Of a stretch of 64,000 bases of DNA, positions 32,227-41,139 are shown piece after piece (position 1 is the first letter of the stretch; the number at the start of each line of letters is the position of its first letter). Both the position numbers and the translations under genes were made by a program. The DNA lies in NCBI RefSeq assembly GCF_003001935.1, contig NZ_PVNG01000023.1, positions 62,001 to 126,000 of the forward strand. The letters are read 5' to 3'. Below the pieces are notes generated by a model. That model was given only the letters and a program-made list of their open reading frames with translations, was not told where the DNA came from and made no database searches. The stretch is from Nonomuraea fuscirosea (GTDB lineage Bacteria; Actinomycetota; Actinomycetes; Streptosporangiales; Streptosporangiaceae).

Positions 32227-32903
32227 CTGGCGCTCTCCAGCCGTACCGCGTTCGCCTCGGCGATGCGGCCGTCGCGCAGGTAGATCACCCGGTCCGCCCA
32301 GGCGGCGTAGCGGGGCTCGTGGGTGACGAGCAGCACCGCCGCGCCCGCGTCGGCGCGCGTGCGCAGCAACTGCAGGATCTCATCGCCCGTGGCCGTGTCC
32401 AGCGCGCCGGTCGGCTCGTCGGCCAGCAGCAGCCGGCGCTCGCCCGTCAGCGCCCTGGCGATGGCCACGCGCTGGCGCTGCCCGCCGGACAGCTCCTCGG
32501 GGAAGCGGCCGGCGACCTCCTCGGCGCCCACCTCGGCCAGCGCCTCCAACGCCTCGGCGCGGGCACGGCCCGATCTGACGCCGTCGAGCTCCCTGGGCAG
32601 CATCACGTTCTCGGCGGCCGTCAGCGACGGGATCAGGTTGAGGTCCTGGAAGACGTAACCGACGCTGGTACGCCGGATCGCGGCCAGGTCCTTCACCTTC
32701 GCCAGGTCCCTGCCCTCGATCGTCACGCCGCCCGAGGTCGGCCGGTCGAGGCCGCCCGCCAGGTTGAGCAGCGTGGACTTGCCCGAGCCCGACGGGCCCA
32801 TGACCGCGACCAGCTCACCGGCCGCGACCTCCAGGCTCACCCCGCGCAGGGCGTGCACCCTGCCGTGCTCGCGGGTCACCTCCCGCAACTCCACCACAGT
32901 CAT
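32223..32903 (-). CDS. ABC transporter ATP-binding protein (MacB/LolD type)
   Basis: A 226-residue ATPase: Walker A GPSGSGKSTLLNLAGGLDRPTSG, Q-loop region YVFQDLNLIPSLTAAENV, signature LSGGQRQRVAIARAL, Walker B LLLADEPTGALDTATG and the H-loop LLVTHEP. This is the LolD/MacB class that pairs with FtsX-type permeases. It overlaps both the permease gene downstream and the PadR gene upstream by four bases, so the three form one operon. Confidence 0.95.
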   Translation of the reverse strand: MTVVELREVTREHGRVHALRGVSLEVAAGELVAVMGPSGSGKSTLLNLAGGLDRPTSGGVTIEGRDLAKVKDLAAIRRTSVGYVFQDLNLIPSLTAAENVMLPRELDGVRSGRARAEALEALAEVGAEEVAGRFPEELSGGQRQRVAIARALTGERRLLLADEPTGALDTATGDEILQLLRTRADAGAAVLLVTHEPRYAAWADRVIYLRDGRIAEANAVRLESAR

Positions 32904-33406
32904 CGGTTCTTCTCCTTGGACACGGCCTCGCAGTGGTCCAGCCAGCGCTGTTCCGCCTCGGCCTTGAAGATCAACGAGTCGAGCACGAGCCGCTGCGCGA
33001 GCCCATCGGCCGCGCGTTTGTCCTTCGTGAGCTGCTGCAACGCGCGCATGGTGGCCACGCGCTGGGTCTGGACCACCTCGGCGACTTCGACGCCGGCGGA
33101 CACCGCCATCGCGATCTTGATGGCCAGCTCGTCCCTCGGCCGGTCGGTCTGGGCGACGGGGGTGCCGAACCAGTGCTCCAGCTCCTCCCGGCCGGCCTCG
33201 GTGATCGTGTAGACCGCGCGGCCCTGGTCGTCCTCGCCGCCGGGCGCGACCAGCCCGTCACGCTCCAGGCGGGCGAGCGTCGTGTAGACCTGGCCGATGT
33301 TGAGCGGCCAGGCCGCCCCCGTGGACGCCTCGAACTCCACCCGCAGCTGATAGCCGTAGCGGGCTCCGCCGTGCAGCAGCGCCAGCAGTCCGTGTCTGAT
33401 CGACAT
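32900..33406 (-). CDS. PadR-family regulator of the ABC exporter operon
   Basis: A 168-residue PadR protein: winged helix HGLLALLHGGARYGYQLRVEFEASTG, wing NIGQVYTTLARLERDGLVAP, TITEAGREELEHWF, then a Vir-like helical C-terminus. As first gene of an operon with an FtsX-type exporter it is the typical autorepressor that responds to an exported drug or peptide. A symmetrical AT-rich site starts three bases upstream of the start codon. Repression of its own operon is inferred. Confidence 0.92.
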   Translation of the reverse strand: MSIRHGLLALLHGGARYGYQLRVEFEASTGAAWPLNIGQVYTTLARLERDGLVAPGGEDDQGRAVYTITEAGREELEHWFGTPVAQTDRPRDELAIKIAMAVSAGVEVAEVVQTQRVATMRALQQLTKDKRAADGLAQRLVLDSLIFKAEAEQRWLDHCEAVSKEKNR

Positions 33407-33408
33407 GG

Positions 33409-33432
33409 ATACTGAGTATGCATACGGAGTAT
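33409..33432. promoter_or_regulatory. Candidate PadR operator
   Basis: The site has outer ATAC/GTAT arms around a central TATGCATA palindrome, giving 24 bases of near dyad symmetry directly in front of the PadR start codon. It is conspicuously AT-rich for this genome. Confidence 0.65.
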
Positions 33433-33494
33433 GTCCATCGCAAGTGATCCGCGTATTCTGGACACGAAGCGAGGTTCAGGCCGATACTCGCTAC

Positions 33495-34043
33495 ATGAGC
33501 TCCACGCATCCGCCTTTTCGCGCCTCAGATGGAGAGCGTGACCGTGCGATCGACGAGCTCAGAGACCGCGCCGTGGAGGGCCGCATCTCCCACGACACCT
33601 TCGTGGGCCGGGTCGACCAGGCGTTGCGCGCGCAGAACCAGCGCGAGCTCGACGAACTGGTGGCCGACCTGCCGCGGCGGCCCACGTTCCGGCAGCGGCT
33701 GACCGACGCCGTCTCCTCGGTGTCGGAGTTCACCACCCGGGTGCAGTCCGCGTGGCGGCGTCCGCGCCTGCCGCGCCTGGCCCTGCCCGACGACGACCGG
33801 CTGCGTTACGTGGTGGGCCGGGGGTCGGCCTGCGATCTCGTCCTGTCGGACCTGACGGTCTCCCGCGTCCACGCCGAGCTGCGGCGGGAGGGCGACGGGG
33901 CGTGGCTGCTGGTCGATCTCGGCTCGCTCAACGGCACCCGGCTCAACGGGTGGCGGCTGATGGGGCCGGCGCGGGTGAAGTCGGGTGATGAGATCTCGTT
34001 CGGCGACTGCGGGTTCATGGTGACCTCGCACCAGCCGTCCTGA
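33495..34043 (+). CDS. DUF1707 plus FHA-domain protein
   Basis: A 182-residue cytoplasmic protein. The DUF1707 segment (FRASDGERDRAIDELRDRAVEGRISHDTFVGRVDQAL) occupies the first 60 residues. A basic linker follows, and then an FHA domain with GRGSACDLVLSDLTVSRVHAEL and LVDLGSLNGTRLNG, which binds phosphothreonine. It should be a partner or substrate of a Ser/Thr protein kinase such as PknB; no kinase gene is in the window. The ATG at 33495 is chosen because DUF1707 starts right after it. Confidence 0.9.
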   Translation: MSSTHPPFRASDGERDRAIDELRDRAVEGRISHDTFVGRVDQALRAQNQRELDELVADLPRRPTFRQRLTDAVSSVSEFTTRVQSAWRRPRLPRLALPDDDRLRYVVGRGSACDLVLSDLTVSRVHAELRREGDGAWLLVDLGSLNGTRLNGWRLMGPARVKSGDEISFGDCGFMVTSHQPS

Positions 34044-34141
34044 TCTTGCCAGTTGGCGCCACAAATACGGATATTTGCGGATTACAGGGTGACTGTGGTG
34101 ATCCATGCTTCCAGGCGATCCCCCAGTCACTTGGAGACCCC

Positions 34142-35686
34142 ATGCGGCGCACCTCAGCATCCCTCGTCGCGGGCGCGCTCGTCGCGGCCCTCGCGTGGGC
34201 GTCAGGACCTTCCTCCCCCGCCGTGGCGCTCGACCCCTCCGTGGGCGCGGCGGACCTGACCCAGGACATCAACCAGATCCTCAGCGACTCGCGGCTCACC
34301 ATCGCCAGAGCCGGCGTCGTGGTCAAGAGCGCTCAGACCGGCGAGGAGCTGTACGCCACCGACGCCGGCAAGCAGCTGATCCCGGCCTCCAACACCAAGC
34401 TGTTCACCTCGGCGGCGGCGGTCGAGACCCTCGGCCTCGACTACCGCTTCCCCACCACCGTGCTGAACACCGGCCGCAAGGCGGGCTCGGTGCTGGCCGG
34501 CGACCTGGTGCTGCGGGGCACCGGCGATCCGACCATGCTGGCCGAGGACTATGACGCGCTGGCCGCCGACGTCGCCAAGGCCGGCATCAAGGTCGTCACC
34601 GGCAAGCTGGTGGCCGACGACACCTGGTTCGACGACCGGCGGCTCGGCAACGACTGGGCCTGGGACGACGAGACCGCGTACTACGCGGCGCCGATCTCGG
34701 CGCTGACCGCCTCGCCCGACCGCGACTACGACGCCGGCTCGGTGATCGTGGGGGTGGCGGCCGAGAACGGCAAGGTCAAGGTGACCACCACGCCCGCGAC
34801 CGACTACCTGAAGATCGTGAACAAGGCCACGGCCGGCGCCGAGACCGACGTGCTCATCGAGCGCCAGCACGGCACGCGCACGGTGGTCATCACCGGCACG
34901 GTCGCCGATCCGTACCAGGAGTGGGTGGCCGTGGACGACCCCACCGCGTACGCGGCCTCGCTGTTCCGCAAGGCGCTGGGCAAGCACGGCGTCAAGGTGC
35001 TCGGCTCGACCGAGACCGCCGCGGCTCCGTCGAACGCGAAAAAGCTGGCCGAGCATCAGTCGATGACGCTGGGCGAGCTGCTCGTGCCGTTCCTGAAGCT
35101 GAGCAACAACATCCACGCCGAGATCCTCACCAAGGCCATGGGCCGCAAGGTGTCCGGCCAGGGCACCTGGTCGGCCGGGCTCAAGGTCAGCACCGACTTC
35201 GCCAAGGCGAACGGCGTGCAGGTGATCAACATGCGGGACGGCTCGGGGCTGTCGCGCCGCGACGGCTTCTCGCCGGGCTCGATCGTGGAGCTCCTGTCGG
35301 CCGTACGCGCCAAGCCGTGGTTCTCCACCTGGTACGAGGCCCTGCCCATCGCCGGCAACGCCGACCGGTTCACCGGCGGCACCCTGCGCAGCCGGATGGG
35401 CGGCACGCCGGCGGCGGACAACGTGCACGCCAAGACCGGCTCGCTGACCGGTGTCACCTCGCTGTCCGGCTACGTCACCAGCGCCGACGGCGAGCCGCTG
35501 ATCTTCTCGATCATGCTCAACCAGTACCTGTCCGGCTCCCCGAAGGACATCGAGGACAAGATCGCCGTCCGGCTCGCCCAGTTCTCCAGGACGGCGGCCG
35601 CGGGCGAGACCGCGCAGCTGCGCGCCACGGACGCGGGCCCGGCGGGCGACCTGGAGTGCTCGTGGCTCAAGCCGGTCCAGTGCTGA
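34142..35686 (+). CDS. dacB: D-alanyl-D-alanine carboxypeptidase/endopeptidase (PBP4, S13 family)
   Basis: A 514-residue exported penicillin-binding protein. The signal peptide ends in the SPAVA region. The three active-site motifs are present: SxxK in ASNTKLFTSAAA, SxN in LSNNIHAEI and KTG in AKTGSLTG. The domain inserted between SxxK and SxN is typical of PBP4. It trims D-Ala from peptidoglycan stems or cuts cross-links in the cell wall. The start is ATG 34142 at the head of the signal peptide. Some 100 bases upstream is a short AT-rich promoter zone. A 14-bp hairpin ends the transcript. Confidence 0.94.
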   Translation: MRRTSASLVAGALVAALAWASGPSSPAVALDPSVGAADLTQDINQILSDSRLTIARAGVVVKSAQTGEELYATDAGKQLIPASNTKLFTSAAAVETLGLDYRFPTTVLNTGRKAGSVLAGDLVLRGTGDPTMLAEDYDALAADVAKAGIKVVTGKLVADDTWFDDRRLGNDWAWDDETAYYAAPISALTASPDRDYDAGSVIVGVAAENGKVKVTTTPATDYLKIVNKATAGAETDVLIERQHGTRTVVITGTVADPYQEWVAVDDPTAYAASLFRKALGKHGVKVLGSTETAAAPSNAKKLAEHQSMTLGELLVPFLKLSNNIHAEILTKAMGRKVSGQGTWSAGLKVSTDFAKANGVQVINMRDGSGLSRRDGFSPGSIVELLSAVRAKPWFSTWYEALPIAGNADRFTGGTLRSRMGGTPAADNVHAKTGSLTGVTSLSGYVTSADGEPLIFSIMLNQYLSGSPKDIEDKIAVRLAQFSRTAAAGETAQLRATDAGPAGDLECSWLKPVQC

Positions 35687-35705
35687 GGTGAGACAGCGAT
35701 GAGCG

Positions 35706-35738
35706 ACTGGGCGCTTCAGCCGGGCTGAAGCGCCCAGT
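35706..35738. terminator. Bidirectional hairpin after dacB
   Basis: A perfect 14-bp stem (actgggcgcttcag and complement) with loop ccggg lies between the convergent dacB and methyltransferase genes. Confidence 0.85.
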
Positions 35739-35745
35739 CCCATGA

Positions 35746-36519
35746 TCAGCCGGCTTCGAGCACGAAGAACAGGAAGCTGAGGAACCGCGTGCGGGAGGGG
35801 TCGATCTCGCGGAACTCCTCGGGGAACAGCTCACGGGCCTCCGGCACGAACGGCGGCTCGCTGATGACGCTGATGCGGAAGCCGGCCGCGGTGAAGGCCT
35901 CGGTCATCGCGTGCAGCGGCCGGTCCCAGAAGCTCATCCGCGCGTTCTGCCCGCCCATGGTCCACTCTTCGACCCGGTTGCGGACCTCGAAGTACTTCGG
36001 CCGCTTCTCCCCCGCCATGGCGGCGAAGAGAGTGAACACGAAGGGATGGTCGACCGAGACGAGCAGCCGGCCGCCCGGCTTCAGCACGCGTCGCAGCTCG
36101 GCCAGCGCCGGTCCCCAGTCCTTCAGATAGTGCAGCACCAGGGACGCGGTGACGTCGTCGAACGTGTCGTCGGGGAAGGGCAGCGGGGCGGCCAGGTCGG
36201 CGACCCGCAGGTCCGCGTCCGGGCCCAGCCGCTTCCTGGCCAGCTCCAGCATCCCGGCGCTCGCGTCGATCCCGGTCACGACGGCGCCCCGATCGCGCAG
36301 CTCGGCGAACAGCGGACCCGAGCCGCAGCCCGCGTCGAGGATCCGCCGGCCGGCCACGTCACCGGCCAGCTCCAGCATCGCCGGGCGCTCGTAGTACGCG
36401 TTGACGAGGCTGTTCGCGTTCTCGGTCGAGTACCCCTCGGCGATGGTGTCGTAGTCGTTGAGCGCGCCGGGGTTCGCGGTCTCGATCTGATCTTCGGGCG
36501 TCGTAGGCATGCGGGCCAT
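35746..36519 (-). CDS. Class I SAM-dependent methyltransferase (UbiE/COQ5-like)
   Basis: A 257-residue enzyme. SAM motif I is RRILDAGCGSGPLFAELRDRG, followed by VTGIDASAGMLELARKRL, DDVTASLVLHYLKDWGPAL and LKPGGRLLVSVDHPF, typical of Methyltransf_11 proteins acting on small molecules. The substrate is unknown. ATG 36519 or ATG 36510 could be the start; neither has a strong ribosome-binding site. It is a single gene, convergent with dacB and divergent from the CAP-domain gene. Confidence 0.88.
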   Translation of the reverse strand: MARMPTTPEDQIETANPGALNDYDTIAEGYSTENANSLVNAYYERPAMLELAGDVAGRRILDAGCGSGPLFAELRDRGAVVTGIDASAGMLELARKRLGPDADLRVADLAAPLPFPDDTFDDVTASLVLHYLKDWGPALAELRRVLKPGGRLLVSVDHPFVFTLFAAMAGEKRPKYFEVRNRVEEWTMGGQNARMSFWDRPLHAMTEAFTAAGFRISVISEPPFVPEARELFPEEFREIDPSRTRFLSFLFFVLEAG

Positions 36520-36659
36520 TCTGGACCAACAGCCCGATCATCGAGCGCTCACGGCCCGAGCCGATCCTGCGCGGCCGGCCCACGTGAGTTCACGGCCCCG
36601 ACGCGCGGAGGGCCGCTCTGGTTTACCGACTTCCACCAGGGGCGTATTACGATTCAGCT

Positions 36660-36675
36660 ACCTGGAACTCCAGGT
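36660..36675. promoter_or_regulatory. Small inverted repeat in the divergent promoter region
   Basis: acctgga and tccaggt are separated by two bases, about 90 bases before the CAP-domain gene. It could be an operator or an early leader hairpin. The remainder of 36520-36761 holds only AT-richer promoter-like sequence and a good ribosome-binding site (GGAGGA at 36751). Confidence 0.4.
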
Positions 36676-36761
36676 ATGGCGCGGAATTTCCGTACAAAGC
36701 CGACTTGAGGGGACCAGAATGCGGTTCGACGCAGTGTCGAGCCCCCGACCGGAGGACTGAA

Positions 36762-37574
36762 ATGCGCAGACAACTCCAGGCGATCGCCTGCCTCGGAAGT
36801 CTGGCGGCATTGAGCATCCCCTCGCCGGCCGCGGCCTCCAGCGACCGGAACACCCAGCAGATCGCCCGGCAGGACACGCAGCAGGCGTGCCGGGTGCTCG
36901 CGCTCAAGCCGTTCGTCTCCAAGGGCAGGGTGCGCGGCACCGTCGCCCGGACGGGCTGCGCCGACCAGGCCCGGTTGCGGGTGCGCATCAAGGTTTCGGC
37001 GGCGGGTCCCGACCGGGTCGTCAAGAGCGGCTCCAAGGTCATCGGCAACGGCCGGATCACCGCCAACGTCCGGTGCGGCAGCACGCCGCGCCGCTACTAC
37101 GTGGTCGCGCTCGACTCCCAGGGCCGGACAAACACCTCCCGCGCGCTGGCGCTGGCGTGCGGGCGCGCGGCCTCCAACTCCCGCTCCAGCGGCTTCGCCT
37201 CCGCCGCCGAGACGGCCGTCGTCACGCTCACCAACCAGGCCAGGGCCAGGAACGGCTGCCGTCCCCTCACCCATGACGCCAAGCTGCACCGCGCCGCCGA
37301 GCGGCACTCGGCGGACATGGCGCGCAACAACTACTTCTCGCACGAGTCGCGCGACGGCCGCACGTTCGACCGGCGGATCAAGGCCGAGGGCTTCGCCTTC
37401 CGCCTGGCCGGCGAGAACATCGCCAAGGGCCAGCCGAGCGCCGCCGCCGTGGTCAGGGCCTGGCTCGACAGCCCGGGACACCGGGCCAACATCATGAACT
37501 GCTCCTTCACCCACATCGGCGTCGGACACGCCGGCCAGGGCCCCACCTGGACGCAGGACTTCGCCGCCCGTTAG
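36762..37574 (+). CDS. Secreted CAP/SCP-domain protein
   Basis: A 270-residue exported protein. A signal peptide (QLQAIACLGSLAALSIPSPAAA) is followed by about 100 residues of a beta-rich domain with paired Cys. The CAP domain (ETAVVTLTNQARARNGCRPLTHDAKLHRAAERHSADM through SPGHRANIMNCSFTHIGVGH) follows, with the His and Glu residues of the CAP cavity (HSADM, SHES, GENIA). CAP proteins bind lipids or act as peptidases; in bacteria the role is mostly unknown. ATG 36762 follows GGAGGA by six bases, which decides the start. Confidence 0.9.
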   Translation: MRRQLQAIACLGSLAALSIPSPAAASSDRNTQQIARQDTQQACRVLALKPFVSKGRVRGTVARTGCADQARLRVRIKVSAAGPDRVVKSGSKVIGNGRITANVRCGSTPRRYYVVALDSQGRTNTSRALALACGRAASNSRSSGFASAAETAVVTLTNQARARNGCRPLTHDAKLHRAAERHSADMARNNYFSHESRDGRTFDRRIKAEGFAFRLAGENIAKGQPSAAAVVRAWLDSPGHRANIMNCSFTHIGVGHAGQGPTWTQDFAAR

Positions 37575-37818
37575 GGCATCTCCCCCTGGACCAAGGGAGC
37601 GTCGGGCTCACACCGGCCACACCCGAGCCGGTTCCCCACCGCACGCCCACACGCTCCCCTTCCGGGCGGACCCGGCCGCGCCTCCCCCCCCGCACACAGG
37701 ACCGCGGCCGGGTCCGCACACCCAGCCACCCGCACACCCGGCCACCCGCACGCCCGTCCATGCGCGGGCCCGTCCCTGCGCGGGCCGCCGCACGCCGCCC
37801 GCGCCGTCCGTGCGCCGG
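37575..37818. other. Gene-free C-rich intergenic stretch with short repeats
   Basis: No gene is supported here. The plus strand is very C-rich, with repeated cacccgcacacccggc-like and gcgcgggcc units, most regular at 37715-37795. It lies between the ends of the convergent CAP-domain and ABC permease genes and may act as a terminator region. Confidence 0.6.
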
Positions 37819-38598
37819 CTACTCGGGCGGCCGGTCCGAGAAGCGGGCCAGGACGAGCGCCTCGACGACGCCGACGACCGCGTACGCCAGGATGGACACC
37901 CCCGTGACCACCACGATGTCCGCCCACACCTCGTCGTAACGGAACCCGCCGATCGCGCGCAGGATCTCGGCCCCGATGCCCTGCCCGGTGGCCAGCCACT
38001 CGGCGATGAGCGCGCCGATGATCGAGGCGGGCACGGAGATCCGGGCCGAGGCGAACACCGAGGGCATCGCGGTCGGCACCGCCACCTTGCGCAGCACGGT
38101 CAGCCGGGTGCCGCCGTACGCCATGATCAGGTCGGTGGCCTGCGGTGAGGCCGATCTCAGCCCGAAGGCGATGTTCACCAGTGCGGGGAAGAAGACCACG
38201 ATGCCGCCGATGACGGCGACGCCGACGAGATCGCGGCCGAAGATCAGCGTGATCAGCGGCGTCATGACGACGAGCGGCACCGAGCGCAGCAGCATCGCGA
38301 CCGGCATGAACGTCTGCTCGACGGTCCTGAACAGCACGAACGTGACGGCGACGACGGTCGCGGCGATCATCCCCGAGGCGAAGCCGACGGCGGCGTCCCT
38401 GACCGTGATGCCCAGCGCGCCGAACACGGCCTCGCGGTGGGCCGCGGACGACGTCAGGTACTCCCAGACCTGCGGGGGGCGCTTGCCCACCAGCGGGCTG
38501 ATCCCGAACGCCTCCAGAGCCAGCCACCAGGCCGCCACGACGATGACGACAGAGGGCGCGAGCGGCCCCACGATCCGCAGCACGATCCGGCCGATCAC
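37819..38598 (-). CDS. ABC transporter permease 2 (NMT1/THI5-type uptake system)
   Basis: A 259-residue membrane protein of the binding-protein-dependent permease family (SsuC/TauC/ThiX-like). It has six helices and the EAA-type loop LIMAYGGTRLTVLRKVAVPTAMPSVFASARISVPASIIGALIAEWL. GTG 38598 overlaps the stop of the first permease gene by four bases (GTGA). Reading farther upstream in this frame would run through the other permease in the wrong frame, so it was rejected. It is the last gene of a four-gene operon. Confidence 0.92.
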   Translation of the reverse strand: MIGRIVLRIVGPLAPSVVIVVAAWWLALEAFGISPLVGKRPPQVWEYLTSSAAHREAVFGALGITVRDAAVGFASGMIAATVVAVTFVLFRTVEQTFMPVAMLLRSVPLVVMTPLITLIFGRDLVGVAVIGGIVVFFPALVNIAFGLRSASPQATDLIMAYGGTRLTVLRKVAVPTAMPSVFASARISVPASIIGALIAEWLATGQGIGAEILRAIGGFRYDEVWADIVVVTGVSILAYAVVGVVEALVLARFSDRPPE

Positions 38599-39344
38599 CG
38601 CGACTCCCCTCTCGACCAGGGGGTGACCACGCGGGCGGCGAGCGCCACGAGCGCGTAGCCGAGCCCCGCGATCAGGCCGGCGACGAGCGCCAGCCCCCAG
38701 GTGCGCGGCACCTGGAACTGCTGCTGGGAGATCATCAGCGACACGCCGAGCCCCTGGTCGTTGCTGCCCAGGTACTCGCCGATGATGGCGCCGAGCAGGG
38801 CGGACGGCGCGGAGATCTTCAGCCCGGCGAACGTGCCGGGCAGGGCGGAGATGATCTGTACGTAACGCAGCCGCGCCAGGCGTCCGCCGCCGTACACGGT
38901 GACGAGGTCGAGGCTCGCCCGGTCGGCGGAGCGCAGGCCGAGCAGGGCGCCGATGAGGGTGGTGAAGAAGACGGAGATGGCCGCGAGGAACACCACGGTC
39001 GCCTCGCCGCCGAAGACCACCAGCACGATCGGCCCGATGGCCAGCAGCGGAACGCAGTAGCTGATCACCGCGAGCTGCGTGGCGACGGCCTCCAGCCTGG
39101 GCACGAGCAGCACCAGCAGCGCCACCCCGACGGCCAGGCCGTTGCCCCACAGGAAGCCCTGGACGGCCGCGGTCAGGGTGGCGGAGGCGTTCGGGCCGTA
39201 GAAGGACCAGCCGTCGCGGCCCATGGACGCGAGCACCGCGGCGGGGGTGGGCACCGCGCCGCCCTCGGCGAACACCGTCGCCGCCAGCAGCCACCAGAGC
39301 GCGACGAGGGCGGCGACCCCGATCAGTCCCTGGACCCGTCTCAT
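38595..39344 (-). CDS. ABC transporter permease 1 (NMT1/THI5-type uptake system)
   Basis: A 249-residue permease related to the other one in this operon. The coupling loop is DLVTVYGGGRLARLRYVQIISALPGTFAGLKISAPSALLGAIIGEYLG. Two different permease subunits suggest a heterodimeric channel. Its start overlaps the ATPase stop and its stop overlaps the next permease's GTG. Confidence 0.93.
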   Translation of the reverse strand: MRRVQGLIGVAALVALWWLLAATVFAEGGAVPTPAAVLASMGRDGWSFYGPNASATLTAAVQGFLWGNGLAVGVALLVLLVPRLEAVATQLAVISYCVPLLAIGPIVLVVFGGEATVVFLAAISVFFTTLIGALLGLRSADRASLDLVTVYGGGRLARLRYVQIISALPGTFAGLKISAPSALLGAIIGEYLGSNDQGLGVSLMISQQQFQVPRTWGLALVAGLIAGLGYALVALAARVVTPWSRGESR

Positions 39345-40093
39345 GCGCCGTGCCCGAACAGCAGGTCGCTGAGGTGGTCGTGGATGGCGTGGAACTCGGG
39401 CGTACGCATCATCTCCGGCGTACGCGGGCGCGGCAGGTCGATCTCCACCATCTCGATCACCCGCCCCGGCCGCGCGCTCATGACGGCCACCACGTCCGAC
39501 AGGAAGATCGCCTCGCCGATGCCGTGGGTGACCATGAGGGTGGTGGCCGGCTTCTCGGTCCAGATGCGCAGCAGCTCCAGGTTGAGCCGCTGGCGGGTCA
39601 TGTCGTCCAGGGCGCCGAACGGCTCGTCCAGCAGCAGCACGCTGGGCCTGACCACGAGGGCGCGGGCGATCGAGACCCGCTGGCGCATGCCGCCGGACAG
39701 CTCGGCCGGCCGGGCCTTCTCGAAGCCGTCGAGGCCGACCAGCTTGATCAGGTCCTCGATCACCCCGGGCTCCGGCCTGATCCCGGCCACCTCCAGCGGC
39801 AGCCGGATGTTGGCCGCGACGCTGCGCCAGGCGAGCAGCGCCGAGTCCTGGAAGGCGATGCCGAGGTGGTGGCTTCTGCGCAGCTCCTGGGGCGTCTCGC
39901 CGTTCACCGAGACCTCGCCCGCGGTGGGCTCCTCCAGGCCGGCCAGGATGCGCAGCACGGTGGACTTGCCGCAGCCGGACGGGCCGAGCAGCGACAGGAA
40001 CGAGCCCTTCGGCGTGCGCAGGTCCACACCCTCGACGGCGGTCACGCCCTTGCCGAACGTCTTGCTCAGCCCCGCGACGCTGATGCCGCTCAT
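39341..40093 (-). CDS. ABC transporter ATP-binding protein (SsuB/TauB-like)
   Basis: A 250-residue ATPase. Walker A is GPSGCGKSTVLRILAGLEEPTAG, the Q-loop LGIAFQDSALLAWRSV, the signature ELSGGMRQRVSIARALV, Walker B VLLLDEPFGALDDMTR and the H-loop MVTHGIGEAIFL. This subclass serves sulfonate, taurine, pyrimidine-precursor and related uptake systems. It overlaps its neighbours by four bases each. Confidence 0.95.
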   Translation of the reverse strand: MSGISVAGLSKTFGKGVTAVEGVDLRTPKGSFLSLLGPSGCGKSTVLRILAGLEEPTAGEVSVNGETPQELRRSHHLGIAFQDSALLAWRSVAANIRLPLEVAGIRPEPGVIEDLIKLVGLDGFEKARPAELSGGMRQRVSIARALVVRPSVLLLDEPFGALDDMTRQRLNLELLRIWTEKPATTLMVTHGIGEAIFLSDVVAVMSARPGRVIEMVEIDLPRPRTPEMMRTPEFHAIHDHLSDLLFGHGA

Positions 40094-41139
40094 GCCGGCT
40101 TCAGGCTCGGGTCGGCCTGGTAGATCTCGTTCAGGATCGACAGGTCGAACAGCTGCTCGGCCTTGATGTTCAGGCCCGCCTTGGCCAGCGACTCGATGTT
40201 CTGCCCGATCAGCTCGGGCGTCATCGTGAACAGGCCGTTGGCCTTGGCGTCGGGGGTGACGACGAGCTCGTTCTGCATCTTCGCCTCCTCCGTCTGCTCC
40301 TTGACGTCGAGGTTCTGGTCCTTGCCGTAGACGGTGGCGGCCAGCTCGGCGGACTTGGCCGGGTCGGCGACGGCGTCCTTCCAGCCCTTGATCTCGGCGG
40401 TGAGGAACGCCTTGAGCTTGTCGCGCTCGTTGTCGATGGTCTCCTGCGTGACCGTGAACGTCTCGGCGACCAGCGGCAGCCCGGCGTCGGCGAGCAGCAG
40501 GTACGCCGGGTCGTGCCCCTGCATGCGCAGGTTGACCGGGCCGCTGGTGACGAAGCCCACGTACCCGTCGAGCTGCCCTGAGGTGAGCATCGACGGGTCG
40601 GACTGGAACGGCACCCTGGTCACGCTGGAGGCGTCGAGGCCGTTGGCCTTGAGCAGCGCGTTCCAGACCAGCTCGTTGGAGTCCTGCACGCCGATCTTCT
40701 TGCCGGCCAGGTCCTTGGCCTCCTTGATCGGGTTCTTGTTCAGGGAGACGATGGCGAACGGGTTCTTCTGGAACGTCGCGCCGACGATCTTCAGCTGGGC
40801 GCCCTGGAGCACGGCGGGGGCGGTGATGGTGGGGGCCGACAGGCCCGCCCAGCAGCGGCCGGTGGCCAGGCCCGACTCGACCGAGGTGCCGGAGCCGCCG
40901 CCGGACAGCAGCTCGACCTGGGTGAACCCGGCGTTCTTGAAGTGACCGTTGGTGTCGGCGAAGTACTCGCCGGCGAACTCGACGTTCTTCTTCCAGGAGA
41001 GCTGCAGTTTGACCGCCCCGAAGCCGCCGCCGCTCGCGGAGCCCGTCGTGCCGCCGTCGTCGCCGCAGGCGGCCAGACCGAGCGCCAGACCGGCCAGACC
41101 GGTTGTCCGCAGGAACGCGCGACGGTCGAGGATAGCCAT
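40090..41139 (-). CDS. ABC transporter substrate-binding lipoprotein (NMT1/THI5-like)
   Basis: A 349-residue exported binding protein. The N-terminus combines a twin-arginine-like start (DRRAFLRTTGLAGLALGL) with a lipobox (LAAC|G), so it is a membrane-tethered lipoprotein. The NMT1 domain shows VKLQLSWKKNVEFAGEYFADTNGHFKNAGF and IVSLNKNPIKEAKDLAGKKIGVQDS, typical of binders of pyrimidine precursors, riboflavin-like or other N-heterocycles. No TPP riboswitch core lies upstream, which argues against a thiamine-precursor role. AAGGAG precedes ATG 41139. The neighbouring amidohydrolase, PucR and adenine deaminase genes suggest a nitrogen-heterocycle substrate. Confidence 0.92.
   Translation of the reverse strand: MAILDRRAFLRTTGLAGLALGLAACGDDGGTTGSASGGGFGAVKLQLSWKKNVEFAGEYFADTNGHFKNAGFTQVELLSGGGSGTSVESGLATGRCWAGLSAPTITAPAVLQGAQLKIVGATFQKNPFAIVSLNKNPIKEAKDLAGKKIGVQDSNELVWNALLKANGLDASSVTRVPFQSDPSMLTSGQLDGYVGFVTSGPVNLRMQGHDPAYLLLADAGLPLVAETFTVTQETIDNERDKLKAFLTAEIKGWKDAVADPAKSAELAATVYGKDQNLDVKEQTEEAKMQNELVVTPDAKANGLFTMTPELIGQNIESLAKAGLNIKAEQLFDLSILNEIYQADPSLKPA

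Noticed and set aside
38599..39294. Upstream extension of the second ABC permease (making a 491-residue protein)
   Set aside because: The extension is the first permease's DNA read in another frame. The GTG at 38598 with a GTGA overlap gives a normal-length permease.
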